A stretch of 64,000 bases of DNA, from NCBI RefSeq assembly GCF_000159955.1, contig NZ_GG695971.1, forward strand, positions 50,871 to 114,870. The letters run 5' to 3'. Shown here in pieces: positions 54,843 to 63,444 of the stretch. The notes beneath the pieces are model-generated. The model had not been told where the DNA came from, did no database searches, and worked only from the letters and a program-made list of their open reading frames with translations. The position numbers and the translations under genes were made by a program. Numbering within the stretch: the stretch's first letter is position 1; each line of letters starts with the position of its first letter. This DNA is from Paenibacillus sp. oral taxon 786 str. D14. GTDB lineage: Bacteria; Bacillota; Bacilli; Paenibacillales; Paenibacillaceae.

Positions 54843-55895
54843 ATGAACAGCTCAAAAGCTGTGAATCCATACTTGAGTATGATCAAGTCGATAGGTTTGT
54901 CAGTCCTGCTACTGGCTGTTGTAACGGTTCTTCCCGCATGTGGCTCGAGTAAAACCGAGGGCGAGGGGAGCCAGGTTAGTTCCGTAGCAGAGTCCGCGAA
55001 GGCGTCAGACGGAGAAGGAAATGCAGCCGCCGTCTCTGATTCATCAGCAGAGGATCAAGCGCAGGTTTATCCTCTCACAGTTACGGATGAGCTCGGACAC
55101 GAAGTCACGATTCCGTCAAAACCGGTTAGAATTTTTGCCCCGATGATGGAGGATTCTCTGCTAGTGCTAGGAGTAAAACCGGTGGTCCAATGGTCCAACG
55201 GCGTCGAACCTCAGTTGTACTTGCAGGATCAACTGGGAGATGTGCCACAGATCAGCTTCGCTGGAGGTATGCCTTCGCCAGAAGCTATTATGGCGCTGGA
55301 ACCTGATTTGATTATTCTGAATAATCAAGCTTACGCGGAGAAAGGCGGTTACGAGCAATTATCCAAAATTGCCCCAACCTATGTGTTCGAGAACGCAGCC
55401 ACCGATCTCAGCAGCTCAATTCAAATTTTGGGGGAACTGTTAGACAAGTCCGGTGAGGCCGAAGAGGCTTTAAAAGAGTATAACGACAAGGTCGCTAGCA
55501 CACGCGAAAAATTGTCTACCCTGGTAGAAGGTAAAAAGGCGGCGATTATCCGTTTTAACGCCAAAGGCATGTTCTTTATGAATAATCAGTATTACAGCGG
55601 TTATGTCATGAATCACGAGCTTGGTTTTGAACAGAGCACTTTGGTGAAGGATGGCGCTTTTCAAGTCTCCCTTGAAATCCTGCCTGAGCTGGATGCAAAT
55701 TATATCTTCCTGGCCAATGACGGCAACCAGGGGGATGCATATCTGAAGGAACTGAAGAAAAGTTCGTTGTGGCAGACCGTTCCAGCCGTGAAAGCAGGGC
55801 ATGTCTATGAAACCAATAGCGATTACTGGCTGAGCGGCGGTTTGATTGCCCAAGGAAAAGTCATTGACGATGTGGTTGGTTTCCTTGCGCCATGA
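54843..55895 (+). CDS. Iron-siderophore-binding lipoprotein (FeuA-like)
   Basis: This is a class III binding protein. Signal and lipobox (VLPACGS), a Ser/Ala/Glu-rich tether and the core YPLTVTDELGHEVTIPSKPVRI (55070-55135) are followed by LEPDLIILN and a C-terminal lobe with WLSGGLIAQGKVIDDVV. ATG 54843 is preferred for the signal peptide; an in-frame ATG at 54819 lies on the Fur box edge. It is 350 residues. It overlaps the esterase gene by 4 bp. No permease or ATPase genes are nearby. Confidence 0.9.
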   Translation: MNSSKAVNPYLSMIKSIGLSVLLLAVVTVLPACGSSKTEGEGSQVSSVAESAKASDGEGNAAAVSDSSAEDQAQVYPLTVTDELGHEVTIPSKPVRIFAPMMEDSLLVLGVKPVVQWSNGVEPQLYLQDQLGDVPQISFAGGMPSPEAIMALEPDLIILNNQAYAEKGGYEQLSKIAPTYVFENAATDLSSSIQILGELLDKSGEAEEALKEYNDKVASTREKLSTLVEGKKAAIIRFNAKGMFFMNNQYYSGYVMNHELGFEQSTLVKDGAFQVSLEILPELDANYIFLANDGNQGDAYLKELKKSSLWQTVPAVKAGHVYETNSDYWLSGGLIAQGKVIDDVVGFLAP

Positions 55896-56722
55896 CGACG
55901 ATCACGAGGATTCCTTACCAACCGGAGCGATGCTTTGAGTTCCTCATGTCATCTAAGGCAGGCAGTGAATACCGGATCCTTATTGCGGCTCCAGCAGATC
56001 CTCCCCCGGAAGGCGGGTATGGCGTTGTCTATACACTGGATGGAGATGCGCTCTTTCAGACGTTGGCTGAAACCGTCAAGCTGCAGACGCGCAAACCCAA
56101 GGGATACGATCCAATCTTGGTTGTTGGGATTGCTTACCCATCAAAAGTTCCCTATGATATGCACCGACGTTGCCGCGACTTCACGCTGCCTGTTGCGCCT
56201 GAAACGTTGCCGGTACGTCCCGGTGGTGAAGCTTGGCCGCCTTATGGTGAAGCGGATGCGTTCCTTGACTTTCTGGAACAAGATCTCATGCCGTGGGTAG
56301 GGAAGGAGTGGCCCATCGATTCAACAAGGCAAGCTGTGGTTGGGCATTCACTTGGAGGGTTGCTGACACTGTATGCCTTAGCAATAAGACCGCGGTTATA
56401 CTCTCATTATGTAGCCATCAGCCCATCAGTCTGGTGGGGAGAATACGAAGTGCTGAGGCAGTTGGAGCGATTGAAGGAAGCCTGGTGCGGAGAGCATCCC
56501 ATTCATCTCATGCTGGCGATTGGAGCAGAGGAGCTTCCCGATATGGTCGAGGGAGCGAAGAAGGCAGCTCAATGTATGGAGGAGCTTTCGAAGCGAAAGG
56601 TGTATACCGTGCTCAACGAATTTGCCGGGGAAGAGCATCTTAGCGTCCTACCGGGCGCATTAGGCCGAATCTTTATGGAGCAACCTAAGATAAGAGACTG
56701 GACTGTTAGCTTATGCGGTTAA
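55892..56722 (+). CDS. Siderophore esterase (BesA/IroE-like alpha/beta hydrolase)
   Basis: This is a putative esterase of the esterase D/ferri-bacillibactin hydrolase group. The nucleophile elbow is GHSLGG, VVYTLDGDALF and VGIAYPS form the N-terminal core, SPSVWWGE is the family's post-elbow motif, and the final His lies in EEHLSVLP. It has 276 residues and no signal peptide, consistent with cytoplasmic hydrolysis of an imported tris-catecholate trilactone to release iron. Its ATG overlaps the lipoprotein stop (ATGA), giving coupled translation under Fur control. Confidence 0.85.
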   Translation: MTTITRIPYQPERCFEFLMSSKAGSEYRILIAAPADPPPEGGYGVVYTLDGDALFQTLAETVKLQTRKPKGYDPILVVGIAYPSKVPYDMHRRCRDFTLPVAPETLPVRPGGEAWPPYGEADAFLDFLEQDLMPWVGKEWPIDSTRQAVVGHSLGGLLTLYALAIRPRLYSHYVAISPSVWWGEYEVLRQLERLKEAWCGEHPIHLMLAIGAEELPDMVEGAKKAAQCMEELSKRKVYTVLNEFAGEEHLSVLPGALGRIFMEQPKIRDWTVSLCG

Positions 56723-56724
56723 TG

Positions 56725-56756
56725 GAAAAGGCCATCCATTTAGGATGGTCTTTCAT
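56725..56756. terminator. Convergent terminator
   Basis: GGCCATCC pairs with GGATGGTC (one wobble); T-rich on both sides. It separates the esterase from the DUF817 gene. Confidence 0.7.
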
Positions 56757-57535
56757 TGTGTCTTCCGCCCCTTCACCCGCTTTAATGCCGCCACAATCAG
56801 GAAACTGATAATGACCAGCAGCAGCCAAGAGCTGATCTTGCCAAGATGGACGAGATGCCAGCCGTCGGATTGGTTTGGATACCTCCAGGCGCTAAAGAAG
56901 GTGGCGACATTCTCCGCGATCCAAATGAAGAACCCGATCAGTACAAACGAAAGGGTTAACGGCATCCGGTAAGGCTTGCCGCCGACCTCATAGGTGACCC
57001 AAGTCCGCCAGAAGACGATCAGCACCAGCGCCGACAGCCACCACCGAACATCGATCCAATAATGATGAGTGAAGAAATTCAGGTAAATGGAGGCAGCAAG
57101 CGGGACGACCAGCCAGAGCGGGGGAAAGCGAACGAGATCCACCTTCAGGCGCCGCCAGGCCTGGCACAGATAACTGGCCACACTCGCATACATAAACCCG
57201 CTGTAGAGGGGAACGCCGTTCACCTTCGTCCAACCCTCCTCGGGATACGACCAAGACCCCATATGCACCTTAAACAACTCCAGCGCCAAGCCGATCAGGT
57301 GGAATACAGTAATAACCTTCAATTCGTCGCGGGTTTCCAGTCCAGAACGAACCATCCATACCTGCATGGCGAGGCAGATGATCAGCAGCCAGTCATAGCG
57401 GGGCAGCCAGGGGAGAGGAAACCACTGCGTGAAAGCCAGCGAAGCGAAGATGACGACGGGAAAAACGCAGGACAACGCTTGTTGCCAACCAAAGCGAACC
57501 AACTGTTGCAGAGCATATCCCAATTGTACGCCCAT
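56753..57535 (-). CDS. DUF817 membrane protein
   Basis: This is an integral membrane protein of about 260 residues and 8 helices with the family features: FKVHMGSWSYPEEG, YSGFMYASVASYLCQAWRR, and the late SDGWHLVHLGKISSWLLLVI (57210-57270, 57140-57200, 56805-56870). The B. subtilis relative is YoaT. Function unknown. The start is the ATG after AAAAGGGTG. It follows the XRE gene by 34 bp and may be co-transcribed with it. Confidence 0.85.
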   Translation of the reverse strand: MGVQLGYALQQLVRFGWQQALSCVFPVVIFASLAFTQWFPLPWLPRYDWLLIICLAMQVWMVRSGLETRDELKVITVFHLIGLALELFKVHMGSWSYPEEGWTKVNGVPLYSGFMYASVASYLCQAWRRLKVDLVRFPPLWLVVPLAASIYLNFFTHHYWIDVRWWLSALVLIVFWRTWVTYEVGGKPYRMPLTLSFVLIGFFIWIAENVATFFSAWRYPNQSDGWHLVHLGKISSWLLLVIISFLIVAALKRVKGRKTQ

Positions 57536-57569
57536 AGAGGACACCCTTTTATTTTGTATCGAATTTGAG

Positions 57570-57782
57570 CTACTCTTCATCATCTCGATACTCCAAAATA
57601 TCTCCGGGCTGGCAATCCAGCGCCTTGCATATCGCCTCCAGCGTGGAGAAACGAATGGCCTTGGCCTTCCCATTTTTCAGAATCGACAGATTCGCCATCG
57701 TAATGCCCACTTTCTCCGAAAGCTCCGTGACGCTCATTTTCCGTTTTGCCAGCATGACATCAAGATTGATAATTACGGCCAT
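57570..57782 (-). CDS. XRE-family small regulator
   Basis: It has 70 residues, almost entirely a Cro/CI helix-turn-helix (VMLAKRKMSVTELSEKVGIT then LSILKNGKAKAIRFSTLEAI), with the typical end LDCQPGDILEYRDDEE. It is 12 bp after the DUF2975 gene; this pairing recurs widely in Bacillota. Probably autoregulatory through the palindrome at 58330. Confidence 0.9.
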   Translation of the reverse strand: MAVIINLDVMLAKRKMSVTELSEKVGITMANLSILKNGKAKAIRFSTLEAICKALDCQPGDILEYRDDEE

Positions 57783-57794
57783 GGATTCCTCACC

Positions 57795-58277
57795 TCAGAT
57801 CGTTAAATCGTTTTCCGATTTGATGTCGATGGCATTTCTTAAGAGCCTTTGAAGCACGGCGGCAAAGACGGCGATGACGAGCGAAGCGAAACAGATGACC
57901 AGTCCGATCGCGGCGAGTCCCGGTGCGTCATCCTTCTCCGCAATAATCAACAGAATCGGCAAAATGACCGCATACAAGATACAGATGGCGATCGCGCAGT
58001 TTCGAATGCTCTTTAAAGCCTTCACCGAGGCTTCGGAGAAAGCCGTATTTTTATCGATATAGCTTAGCAGCTTCAGCGTCTGGTAAAGCGCAAAGAAGAA
58101 CGGAATGGCCGAAGCATACATCGGAATAAGCAGGGTCAGATAGATGTATGGCGGATAATATTCCACCATTTCTTTGGCAACCTCAGGGACCCCGAAGACG
58201 CAGACGGCAAGGATCGCGATGCCCATCAGGAATACGACGCCCCTTAAGAACAGGGTAGAGCCTTGTTCACGTTTCAT
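57795..58277 (-). CDS. DUF2975 membrane protein
   Basis: It has 160 residues and four helices (about 11-33, 44-66, 95-117, 125-147) with a conserved SYIDKNTAFSEASVKALKSI loop, which identifies DUF2975. Such proteins pair with a small XRE regulator and are thought to control its activity from the membrane; the signal is unknown. The gene is first in its operon. Confidence 0.87.
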   Translation of the reverse strand: MKREQGSTLFLRGVVFLMGIAILAVCVFGVPEVAKEMVEYYPPYIYLTLLIPMYASAIPFFFALYQTLKLLSYIDKNTAFSEASVKALKSIRNCAIAICILYAVILPILLIIAEKDDAPGLAAIGLVICFASLVIAVFAAVLQRLLRNAIDIKSENDLTI

Positions 58278-58329
58278 ATCACAACAGCACCTCGCGTAGG
58301 ATTAGTGTGAGGTTAATTTAGCATGTTTT

Positions 58330-58346
58330 TTATTGATAATCAATAA
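58330..58346. promoter_or_regulatory. 17-bp palindrome ahead of the DUF2975/XRE operon
   Basis: TTATTGAT-A-ATCAATAA is perfect and lies 53 bp before the DUF2975 start, just upstream of a TAAATT -10-like box on the minus strand. Likely operator of the XRE protein. The 334-bp gap otherwise holds AT-rich DNA and the mqo promoter region. Confidence 0.55.
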
Positions 58347-58560
58347 ATATTTATTAATAAATGAGGTGTATATATCGAAAAAGAATAAAATTGGAGGATT
58401 TAACCGATAAGTTCTTTTTGGATGGCTTAAAAAAATCAATTATTAATATCTAAGAAATAAATATTTCAATCCCTCACTATTGTTGTTACACTTGAATTAG
58501 ATCAATAATTACGGAAAAGGTGTGGGCCAGCTCGTCTCGAAGTTTGAAGCGAGGACAAAT

Positions 58561-58574
58561 CGAGAGCGCTTACA
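58561..58574. promoter_or_regulatory. cre site upstream of mqo
   Basis: CGAGAGCGCTTACA matches the cre consensus (read on the minus strand) at 13 of 14 positions, 38 bp before the mqo ATG and downstream of the likely promoter, a roadblock position. A weak promoter TTGTTA-N17-TAATTA is seen near 58483-58511. Confidence 0.6.
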
Positions 58575-58611
58575 TCCTTTCAGCAAAATAAGGTCATAAG
58601 GGACGGTAAAC

Positions 58612-60120
58612 ATGAATCACGGACAAACAAGTACAGATGTTATTTTGATTGGTGCCGGAATTATGAGTGCGACGTTGGGGACCCTGCTGAAGGAATTGGC
58701 GCCGGACTGGAACATCACGGTGTTTGAACAACTTGCGCGGGCAGGGGAGGAAAGCTCAAACGAGTGGAATAATGCGGGAACCGGTCATGCGGCTCTGTGC
58801 GAATTGAATTATACCACCGAGCGGTCGGACGGAACCGTTGATATTAGCAAAGCAATTAAGGTGAATGAACAGTTCCAGGTATCCAGACAGTTCTGGGCTT
58901 ATCTGGTTCAGCGCCAACTGATCCGAAATCCGCAGGATTTCATCATGCCGCTGCCTCATATGAGCTATGTGCGCGGGGAGCAGAACGTCAAATTTCTGAG
59001 AAGACGTTATGAAGCGATGTCTGCCCATCCGCTGTTCCAAGGGATGGAGTTCACCCAGGACCCGGGGAAACTCAGAGAATGGGTTCCTCTGATGATGAAG
59101 GATCGGAAGACTGACGAGCCGATTGCGGCGACGAAGATCGATTCGGGTACGGACGTCAACTTCGGCGCCTTGACGCGGATGTTGCTGAATCATTTGAAAG
59201 ATAAAGGCGTGGACATCCGCTACAAGCACAGCGTGAAGAAGCTGAAACGGACGCCGGACGGGTTGTGGGAATTGAAGGTAAAAGACTTGAACAGCGGGGC
59301 TATCGAGCGCCATACCGCCAAATTCGTCTTCATCGGTGCCGGCGGCGGGAGCTTGCATTTGTTGCAAAAATCCGGCATCCCGGAAGGCAAGCGGATTGGA
59401 GGCTTCCCGGTCAGCGGATTGTTTATGGTGTGCAACAATCCGGAAGTGGTGGAACAGCATCATGCCAAAGTTTACGGCAAAGCTTCGGTGGGAGCACCGC
59501 CGATGTCCGTTCCCCATCTGGACACCCGGTTCATCGACAACAAGAAATCGCTGTTGTTCGGACCGTTTGCCGGTTTTTCGCCGAAGTTCCTCAAGACTGG
59601 ATCCATGTTTGATCTGATCACCTCTGTTAAGCCGCATAACCTTCTGACGATGCTGGCGGCGGGGGTCAAAGAGATCGCGTTAACCAAATACCTGATTGGG
59701 CAGCTTATGTTGTCGAAGGAACAACGGATGGAGGAACTGCGGGATTTTGTCCCAGGGGCCAAGAGCGAGGATTGGGATCTGATCGTCGCCGGTCAGCGGG
59801 TGCAGGTCATCAAGGATACGGTGGAAGGCGGAAAAGGCACGTTGCAATTCGGCACCGAGGTTGTCAGCGCTGCGGATGGCTCGATTGCCGCCTTGCTTGG
59901 CGCTTCCCCGGGAGCTTCGACTGCGGTGCACGTCATGCTGGAGGTTATTGAGAAATGCTTCCCGCAGCACCTCGAAGCTTGGAAGCCGAAGATCAAAGAG
60001 ATGATTCCTTCGTACGGCTTGTCGCTGTCGGAGAACCCGGAACTCTTCCGTACTCTACAACAATCAACTGCGCTGGCCCTTGGATTGTCGGGAACCAAGC
60101 AAGAAGCTTCAGTATCATAA
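58612..60120 (+). CDS. mqo: Malate:quinone oxidoreductase
   Basis: This is a peripheral membrane FAD enzyme that oxidises malate to oxaloacetate and reduces quinone. The N-terminal [21 protein letters not shown] is the FAD loop; [51 protein letters not shown] and the C-terminal [16 protein letters not shown] are family blocks. It has 502 residues, the usual length. AAGGGACGG precedes the ATG. The cre site suggests glucose repression. Confidence 0.96.
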   Translation: MNHGQTSTDVILIGAGIMSATLGTLLKELAPDWNITVFEQLARAGEESSNEWNNAGTGHAALCELNYTTERSDGTVDISKAIKVNEQFQVSRQFWAYLVQRQLIRNPQDFIMPLPHMSYVRGEQNVKFLRRRYEAMSAHPLFQGMEFTQDPGKLREWVPLMMKDRKTDEPIAATKIDSGTDVNFGALTRMLLNHLKDKGVDIRYKHSVKKLKRTPDGLWELKVKDLNSGAIERHTAKFVFIGAGGGSLHLLQKSGIPEGKRIGGFPVSGLFMVCNNPEVVEQHHAKVYGKASVGAPPMSVPHLDTRFIDNKKSLLFGPFAGFSPKFLKTGSMFDLITSVKPHNLLTMLAAGVKEIALTKYLIGQLMLSKEQRMEELRDFVPGAKSEDWDLIVAGQRVQVIKDTVEGGKGTLQFGTEVVSAADGSIAALLGASPGASTAVHVMLEVIEKCFPQHLEAWKPKIKEMIPSYGLSLSENPELFRTLQQSTALALGLSGTKQEASVS

Positions 60121-60140
60121 TTTCATCTAGGTGATTAGAA

Positions 60141-60186
60141 AAGAGCTAAGCCGTGGTCAATCTGCGGTTAGCTCTTTATTTTTTGC
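60141..60186 (+). terminator. mqo terminator
   Basis: AAGAGCTAA pairs perfectly with TTAGCTCTT, then TATTTTTT. Confidence 0.88.
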
Positions 60187-60290
60187 GCCCTCCCTTGAGG
60201 ATTATCCCGTTGCATCAGGTCATGCAAGCAAGCACTGAACGAAAGGGATAATGGTGGGAAAGAGGCGTGAGAAGGGGCATTGAGGGCGGC
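60186..60290. repeat. Dispersed partly palindromic repeat, copy 2
   Basis: It shares arms and a distal block with 8184-8321. Here the outer ends also pair (GCCCTC at the left with GAGGGC at 60280-60286), so the whole 105-bp unit is an imperfect inverted repeat. It starts right at the end of the mqo terminator. Confidence 0.75.
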
Positions 60291-60299
60291 GACCTTTGT

Positions 60300-60740
60300 T
60301 TATTTCAACAAGTTAGTAGCCAGCCAGGGCTTAATCAAGGGAAGTACGGTCTCAGGCTGCATGGCTTTCGTATGGTCCATCGCGTTCCCCGGTAAAATGG
60401 CCACATCCCAGCCGAGCTGGCGCAAGGTTTGTTCATTCTTACGTAAAGCCCCTGCGATATCAACGGTCACACTGCCAAAGTTCTCGCCATACACGATTCG
60501 GTCCGCTTCGCCGGCGAAGGTAAGCTTGGGAAACGTGAGATTGTCGTGTACAGACGTGTCATCGAAATCGGACAAGCTTTGGTACAGGGTCAGAAATTGC
60601 TTTGTTTGCGCCGGATCTAATGTCACCTGCACCTGATCCCAATCATATTCTTCCGGGCTAACGAAGTCCTGAAATTGTTCCTCCGTAGACGAGGACGAGG
60701 ACGGTTGCAGCGCCTGGAACAAATCAGACAAGCCCTCCAC
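60300..60740 (-). pseudogene. Alpha/beta hydrolase, N-terminal half missing
   Basis: The frame keeps the lid and C-terminal core: LTFAGEADRIVYGENFGSVT and the catalytic His region NAMDHTKAMQPETVLPLIKP. The nucleophile elbow and the first about 120 residues are absent. Upstream an ATG opens only a short frame (MDITFRGGLV) ending in TGA, so the 5' join is out of phase. Confidence 0.7.
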
Positions 60741-60778
60741 GAAATGTTATATCCATATTCAATCTCTAGTTTGACCTT

Positions 60779-61228
60779 TTATTTTCTAGCGGCGGCATTC
60801 ACTTGCTGCAGCAGCAGATTGATGCTGTCATTGAGCTGGTTGATCTCCTCGAGATTCATATCTGTGGCGTCAATCAGTGACTGCGGAACGCAGGCCGCTT
60901 TCGCTTGCAGCGCCTTCCCCTTCGGCGTGATCAGCACATTTACCACGCGCTCGTCTATGGAATCGCGTTGTCGTTCAATGAGTCCGGCAGCTTCCATCCG
61001 CTTGAGCAAAGGCGTTAAGGTGCCGGTGTCTAGATCCAAAGCTTCTCCGAGCTCTTTAATAGTGCTCTTCTCCTTCTCCCATAAGGTGACCAAGACCAGA
61101 TACTGCGGATAGGTCAGTTCCAGCTCATCTAAATAAGGGCGGTACATCCGAAGGATGGCCCGGGAGCAAGCGTATAGCGAAAAACAAAGATGTTCCCCCA
61201 ATTTCAAGTTTTGCTCATTCGTTTCCAA
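60779..61228 (-). CDS. ohrR: MarR/OhrR-type organic-peroxide-responsive repressor
   Basis: This is a winged-helix MarR protein of 149 residues. Cys15 in HLCFSLYACSRA corresponds to the single reactive Cys of B. subtilis OhrR, and the DNA-binding part reads KSTIKELGEALDLDTGTLTP and RDSIDERVVNVLIT. An OhrR-like operator lies 80 bp upstream. No ohr peroxidase gene is seen next to it; the neighbour downstream is a broken hydrolase. Confidence 0.82.
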   Translation of the reverse strand: METNEQNLKLGEHLCFSLYACSRAILRMYRPYLDELELTYPQYLVLVTLWEKEKSTIKELGEALDLDTGTLTPLLKRMEAAGLIERQRDSIDERVVNVLITPKGKALQAKAACVPQSLIDATDMNLEEINQLNDSINLLLQQVNAAARK

Positions 61229-61306
61229 GACGATGCACCTCGATTGGCTTTATTTATAGGGTTTACCTTCATCATAGCAGATGATTCAAAAAGAATATAT
61301 ATTTTT

Positions 61307-61321
61307 TGCAATTTAATTGTT
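61307..61321. promoter_or_regulatory. OhrR-like operator
   Basis: TGCAATTTAATTGTT contains CAATT-T-AATTG, matching the TACAATT-AATTGTA pattern of OhrR sites. A TTGACA runs from 61319 on the plus strand, pointing away from ohrR, where an ohr gene would be expected. The rest of 61229-61491 shows one open plus-strand stretch (61330-61459) that I cannot assign. Confidence 0.55.
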
Positions 61322-61491
61322 GACAATATAGCAGCTGGAGGCCGAACCGATCTGGTCAGCGAACCGTTCCGCTTGTATAACCGCGATTTTGCAGCTTTTG
61401 CTTCCCCGAAAGGTACGCTGGATTGTATCGCGGCGTTCGCCCGTTTTGCGGGAACATGATTAATGAGCCGATGAGGCCATAACATAAATAG

Positions 61492-61529
61492 AAAAAGTCG
61501 GTCAGGAGTATATCCTGATCGACTTTTTT
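61492..61529. terminator. Terminator of the purine permease gene
   Basis: AAAAAGTCGGTCAGGA pairs with TCCTGATCGACTTTTT; it is symmetrical, so it works both ways. Confidence 0.85.
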
Positions 61530-61543
61530 CATGAATGATTATT

Positions 61544-62833
61544 TTATAAAACCGACTGCAGCAGGAAGTTAGCCAGGAACAGGAACGAGATGACGAACAT
61601 GGAGATCGACAGCTGTTCCCGCTTCTTCGAAAACATCTTGAGCAGCGGATAAGCGATAAAGCCAAAAGCAATGCCGTCAACAATGCTATACGTTAAAGGG
61701 ATCATCAGAATCACAAGAAACGCAGGGAACGCCTCGGAAAAATCGCTGAAATCGATCTTCGTAATATTCGTCAGCATCAGTCCGCCGATGATGATCAAGA
61801 TCGGGGCGATTGCGGCGTCCGGGATCATTTTGATCAAGGGCATAAAGAACAGTGCGCCCAGGAACAACAGCCCGGTCGTCACCGAAGTTAACCCGGTTCT
61901 TCCGCCTGCGGTAATGCCGGCAGCTGTCTCGACCGTCGAAACCGTTGGGCTAGTGCCCAAGAGGCCGCAAGCCATTGCGGAAATCGATACGGCTTTCATC
62001 GATTTCCCGTTCTTCTCCGGAGCATTCAGCATGCCATCCACTTGCGAGTGGACAAGCCCGATATTTTCGAAGACCAGCACCAGCACCAGTGAGAAACAAG
62101 CCGTCAAGAACGGTACGCTGGCGATATGGCGGAGGTCTGCGCTCATCCAGACGTCACTGTAGCTTTGAAACGACAGCGATGCGGATGCGAACGATCCCAA
62201 GTCAACGATTCCGAACAACCAAGCCACCAGTGTCCCTAAAATAATGCTGATCAGAAAATTCCCCGGAACCTTCTTCAAGAACAGGAACAGCGTAACGATC
62301 AGGTTGATGATCGAAGCTAGAACCAGCGGCGCCGATAAGTCGCCGAGCGCCACAAAGTGACTGGTGTTGCCGGTGACAATGCCGCTCTTCTGCAAGCCGA
62401 TGAAGGCAATGAACAGTCCGATTCCCACGGAAATCGATTCCTTCAGGGAAGCCGGAATGGCCCTGGAGATCAGGGAAGACAAGCCCGTAAAGGCAACCAC
62501 GACGAACAGGATGCCCGCAAGCACCGTTGCGCCCAAGGCTTCTTGGTAGCTGAGTCCCATCGAACCTACAATCGTATAAGTAAACAAGGCGTTGATCCCC
62601 ATGCCGGGGACGAGAATTAACGGTGCGTTCGCAACGAACGCGACCAGCAAACAGCCGACAAGCGAAGACAGCACGGTGGCCATAATCCCGGCCTCCAGCG
62701 GAATTCCTGCATCCTTCAGGATGTTGGCGTTGACGGCGATAATGTACACGATAGAGAAGAACGAGGTCAATCCAGCGACAAGCTCTCTTCTCACGTTCGT
62801 TTGGTGTTGCTTAAGCTTAAAAACTCCTTTCAT
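61544..62833 (-). CDS. NCS2-family purine permease (PbuG/AzgA-like)
   Basis: This is a proton-coupled hypoxanthine/guanine or adenine importer of the AzgA-like branch. The N-terminus VRRELVAGLTSFFSIVYIIAVN, VPGMGINALFTYT, AIPASLKESISVGIGLFIAFIGLQKSG (62380-62460) and SPTVSTVETAAGITAGGRTGLTSV match the branch. It has 14 helices and 429 residues. No purine-riboswitch core or PurBox was found upstream, unlike many pbuG genes. Confidence 0.92.
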   Translation of the reverse strand: MKGVFKLKQHQTNVRRELVAGLTSFFSIVYIIAVNANILKDAGIPLEAGIMATVLSSLVGCLLVAFVANAPLILVPGMGINALFTYTIVGSMGLSYQEALGATVLAGILFVVVAFTGLSSLISRAIPASLKESISVGIGLFIAFIGLQKSGIVTGNTSHFVALGDLSAPLVLASIINLIVTLFLFLKKVPGNFLISIILGTLVAWLFGIVDLGSFASASLSFQSYSDVWMSADLRHIASVPFLTACFSLVLVLVFENIGLVHSQVDGMLNAPEKNGKSMKAVSISAMACGLLGTSPTVSTVETAAGITAGGRTGLTSVTTGLLFLGALFFMPLIKMIPDAAIAPILIIIGGLMLTNITKIDFSDFSEAFPAFLVILMIPLTYSIVDGIAFGFIAYPLLKMFSKKREQLSISMFVISFLFLANFLLQSVL

Positions 62834-62870
62834 GATGAAATCACACTTTCAAAATATCCCTCTCCCACCC

Positions 62871-62935
62871 GCATCAAACGAGGAACTTTCATTCCTATCG
62901 TTTATGCCAGAGGCTATTATACCACGGTTTGTGGT
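62871..62935 (-). promoter_or_regulatory. Promoter, palindrome and leader hairpin of the purine permease
   Basis: On the minus strand TATAAT (plus 62916-62921) is preceded by the inverted repeat ACCAC-N5-GTGGT (62921-62935) and followed by a leader that folds into a long hairpin (62871-62885 with 62892-62907; GCAT, AAACGA and GGAA arms). It lacks a following T-run, so it is not a simple terminator. Confidence 0.5.
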
Positions 62936-63017
62936 GGAATGCCCTTTACAAGTTGTTCCTTGATACGGATCGATGGCCAACGATAACAAAGCTGGCGGCG
63001 ATTAGGTCTGATTTCGG

Positions 63018-63330
63018 GGCTGATGGACTTGCTTGCCGCAAACAACCTGAAACCCGAGGATATCAGCTTCAAGATCACCTTGACCGACAAATCCGACGAC
63101 AAGGACATCCTGGCGGCGTTTGCAAGCCGTATGCCCGAAGGCAAAGTCCTAGGCGCGATACGGTAAGCTTTACCGATGTGAAGAATCATTGGGGTAAGCC
63201 GTATATCCAAATTTCCCTTGAACAGCTGCCGATAACTAAGGAAAATGTGATTCTGAACGGATACAAGGATATGGTGAGTGTGGACGCGGCCTACCTGGAG
63301 AACGTTCGTCTGATGGTGCTATGGGGGTCT
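63018..63330 (+). pseudogene. Remnant of an extracellular (SLH-like) protein
   Basis: One frame reads LMDLLAANNLKPEDISFKIT, then LTDKSDDKDILAAFASRMPE and a stop near 63164; the next frame continues SFTDVKNHWGKPYIQISLEQ, ENVILNGYKD and SVDAAYLENV. FTDVKNHWGKPYI resembles the start of an S-layer-homology module. There is no start codon or ribosome site, and at least one frameshift. Confidence 0.5.
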
Positions 63331-63444
63331 TTTTTGTACCGTTCTATTCCTGCGAAATGTTCTATGTTATTATACCAGCATGAGATAAGACTACATTGCA
63401 CCTAGACACTTCTGCATGAACCCTAAGCCAAAGGAGTGAGGTCA

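Noticed and set aside
61330..61459. Small gene behind the OhrR operator
   Set aside because: The plus frame is open but has no start codon with a ribosome site and no Ohr or other motif.
62834..62940. Purine riboswitch before the NCS2 permease
   Set aside because: The conserved J2/3 and loop-loop bases of the class are absent; only a simple interrupted hairpin is seen.
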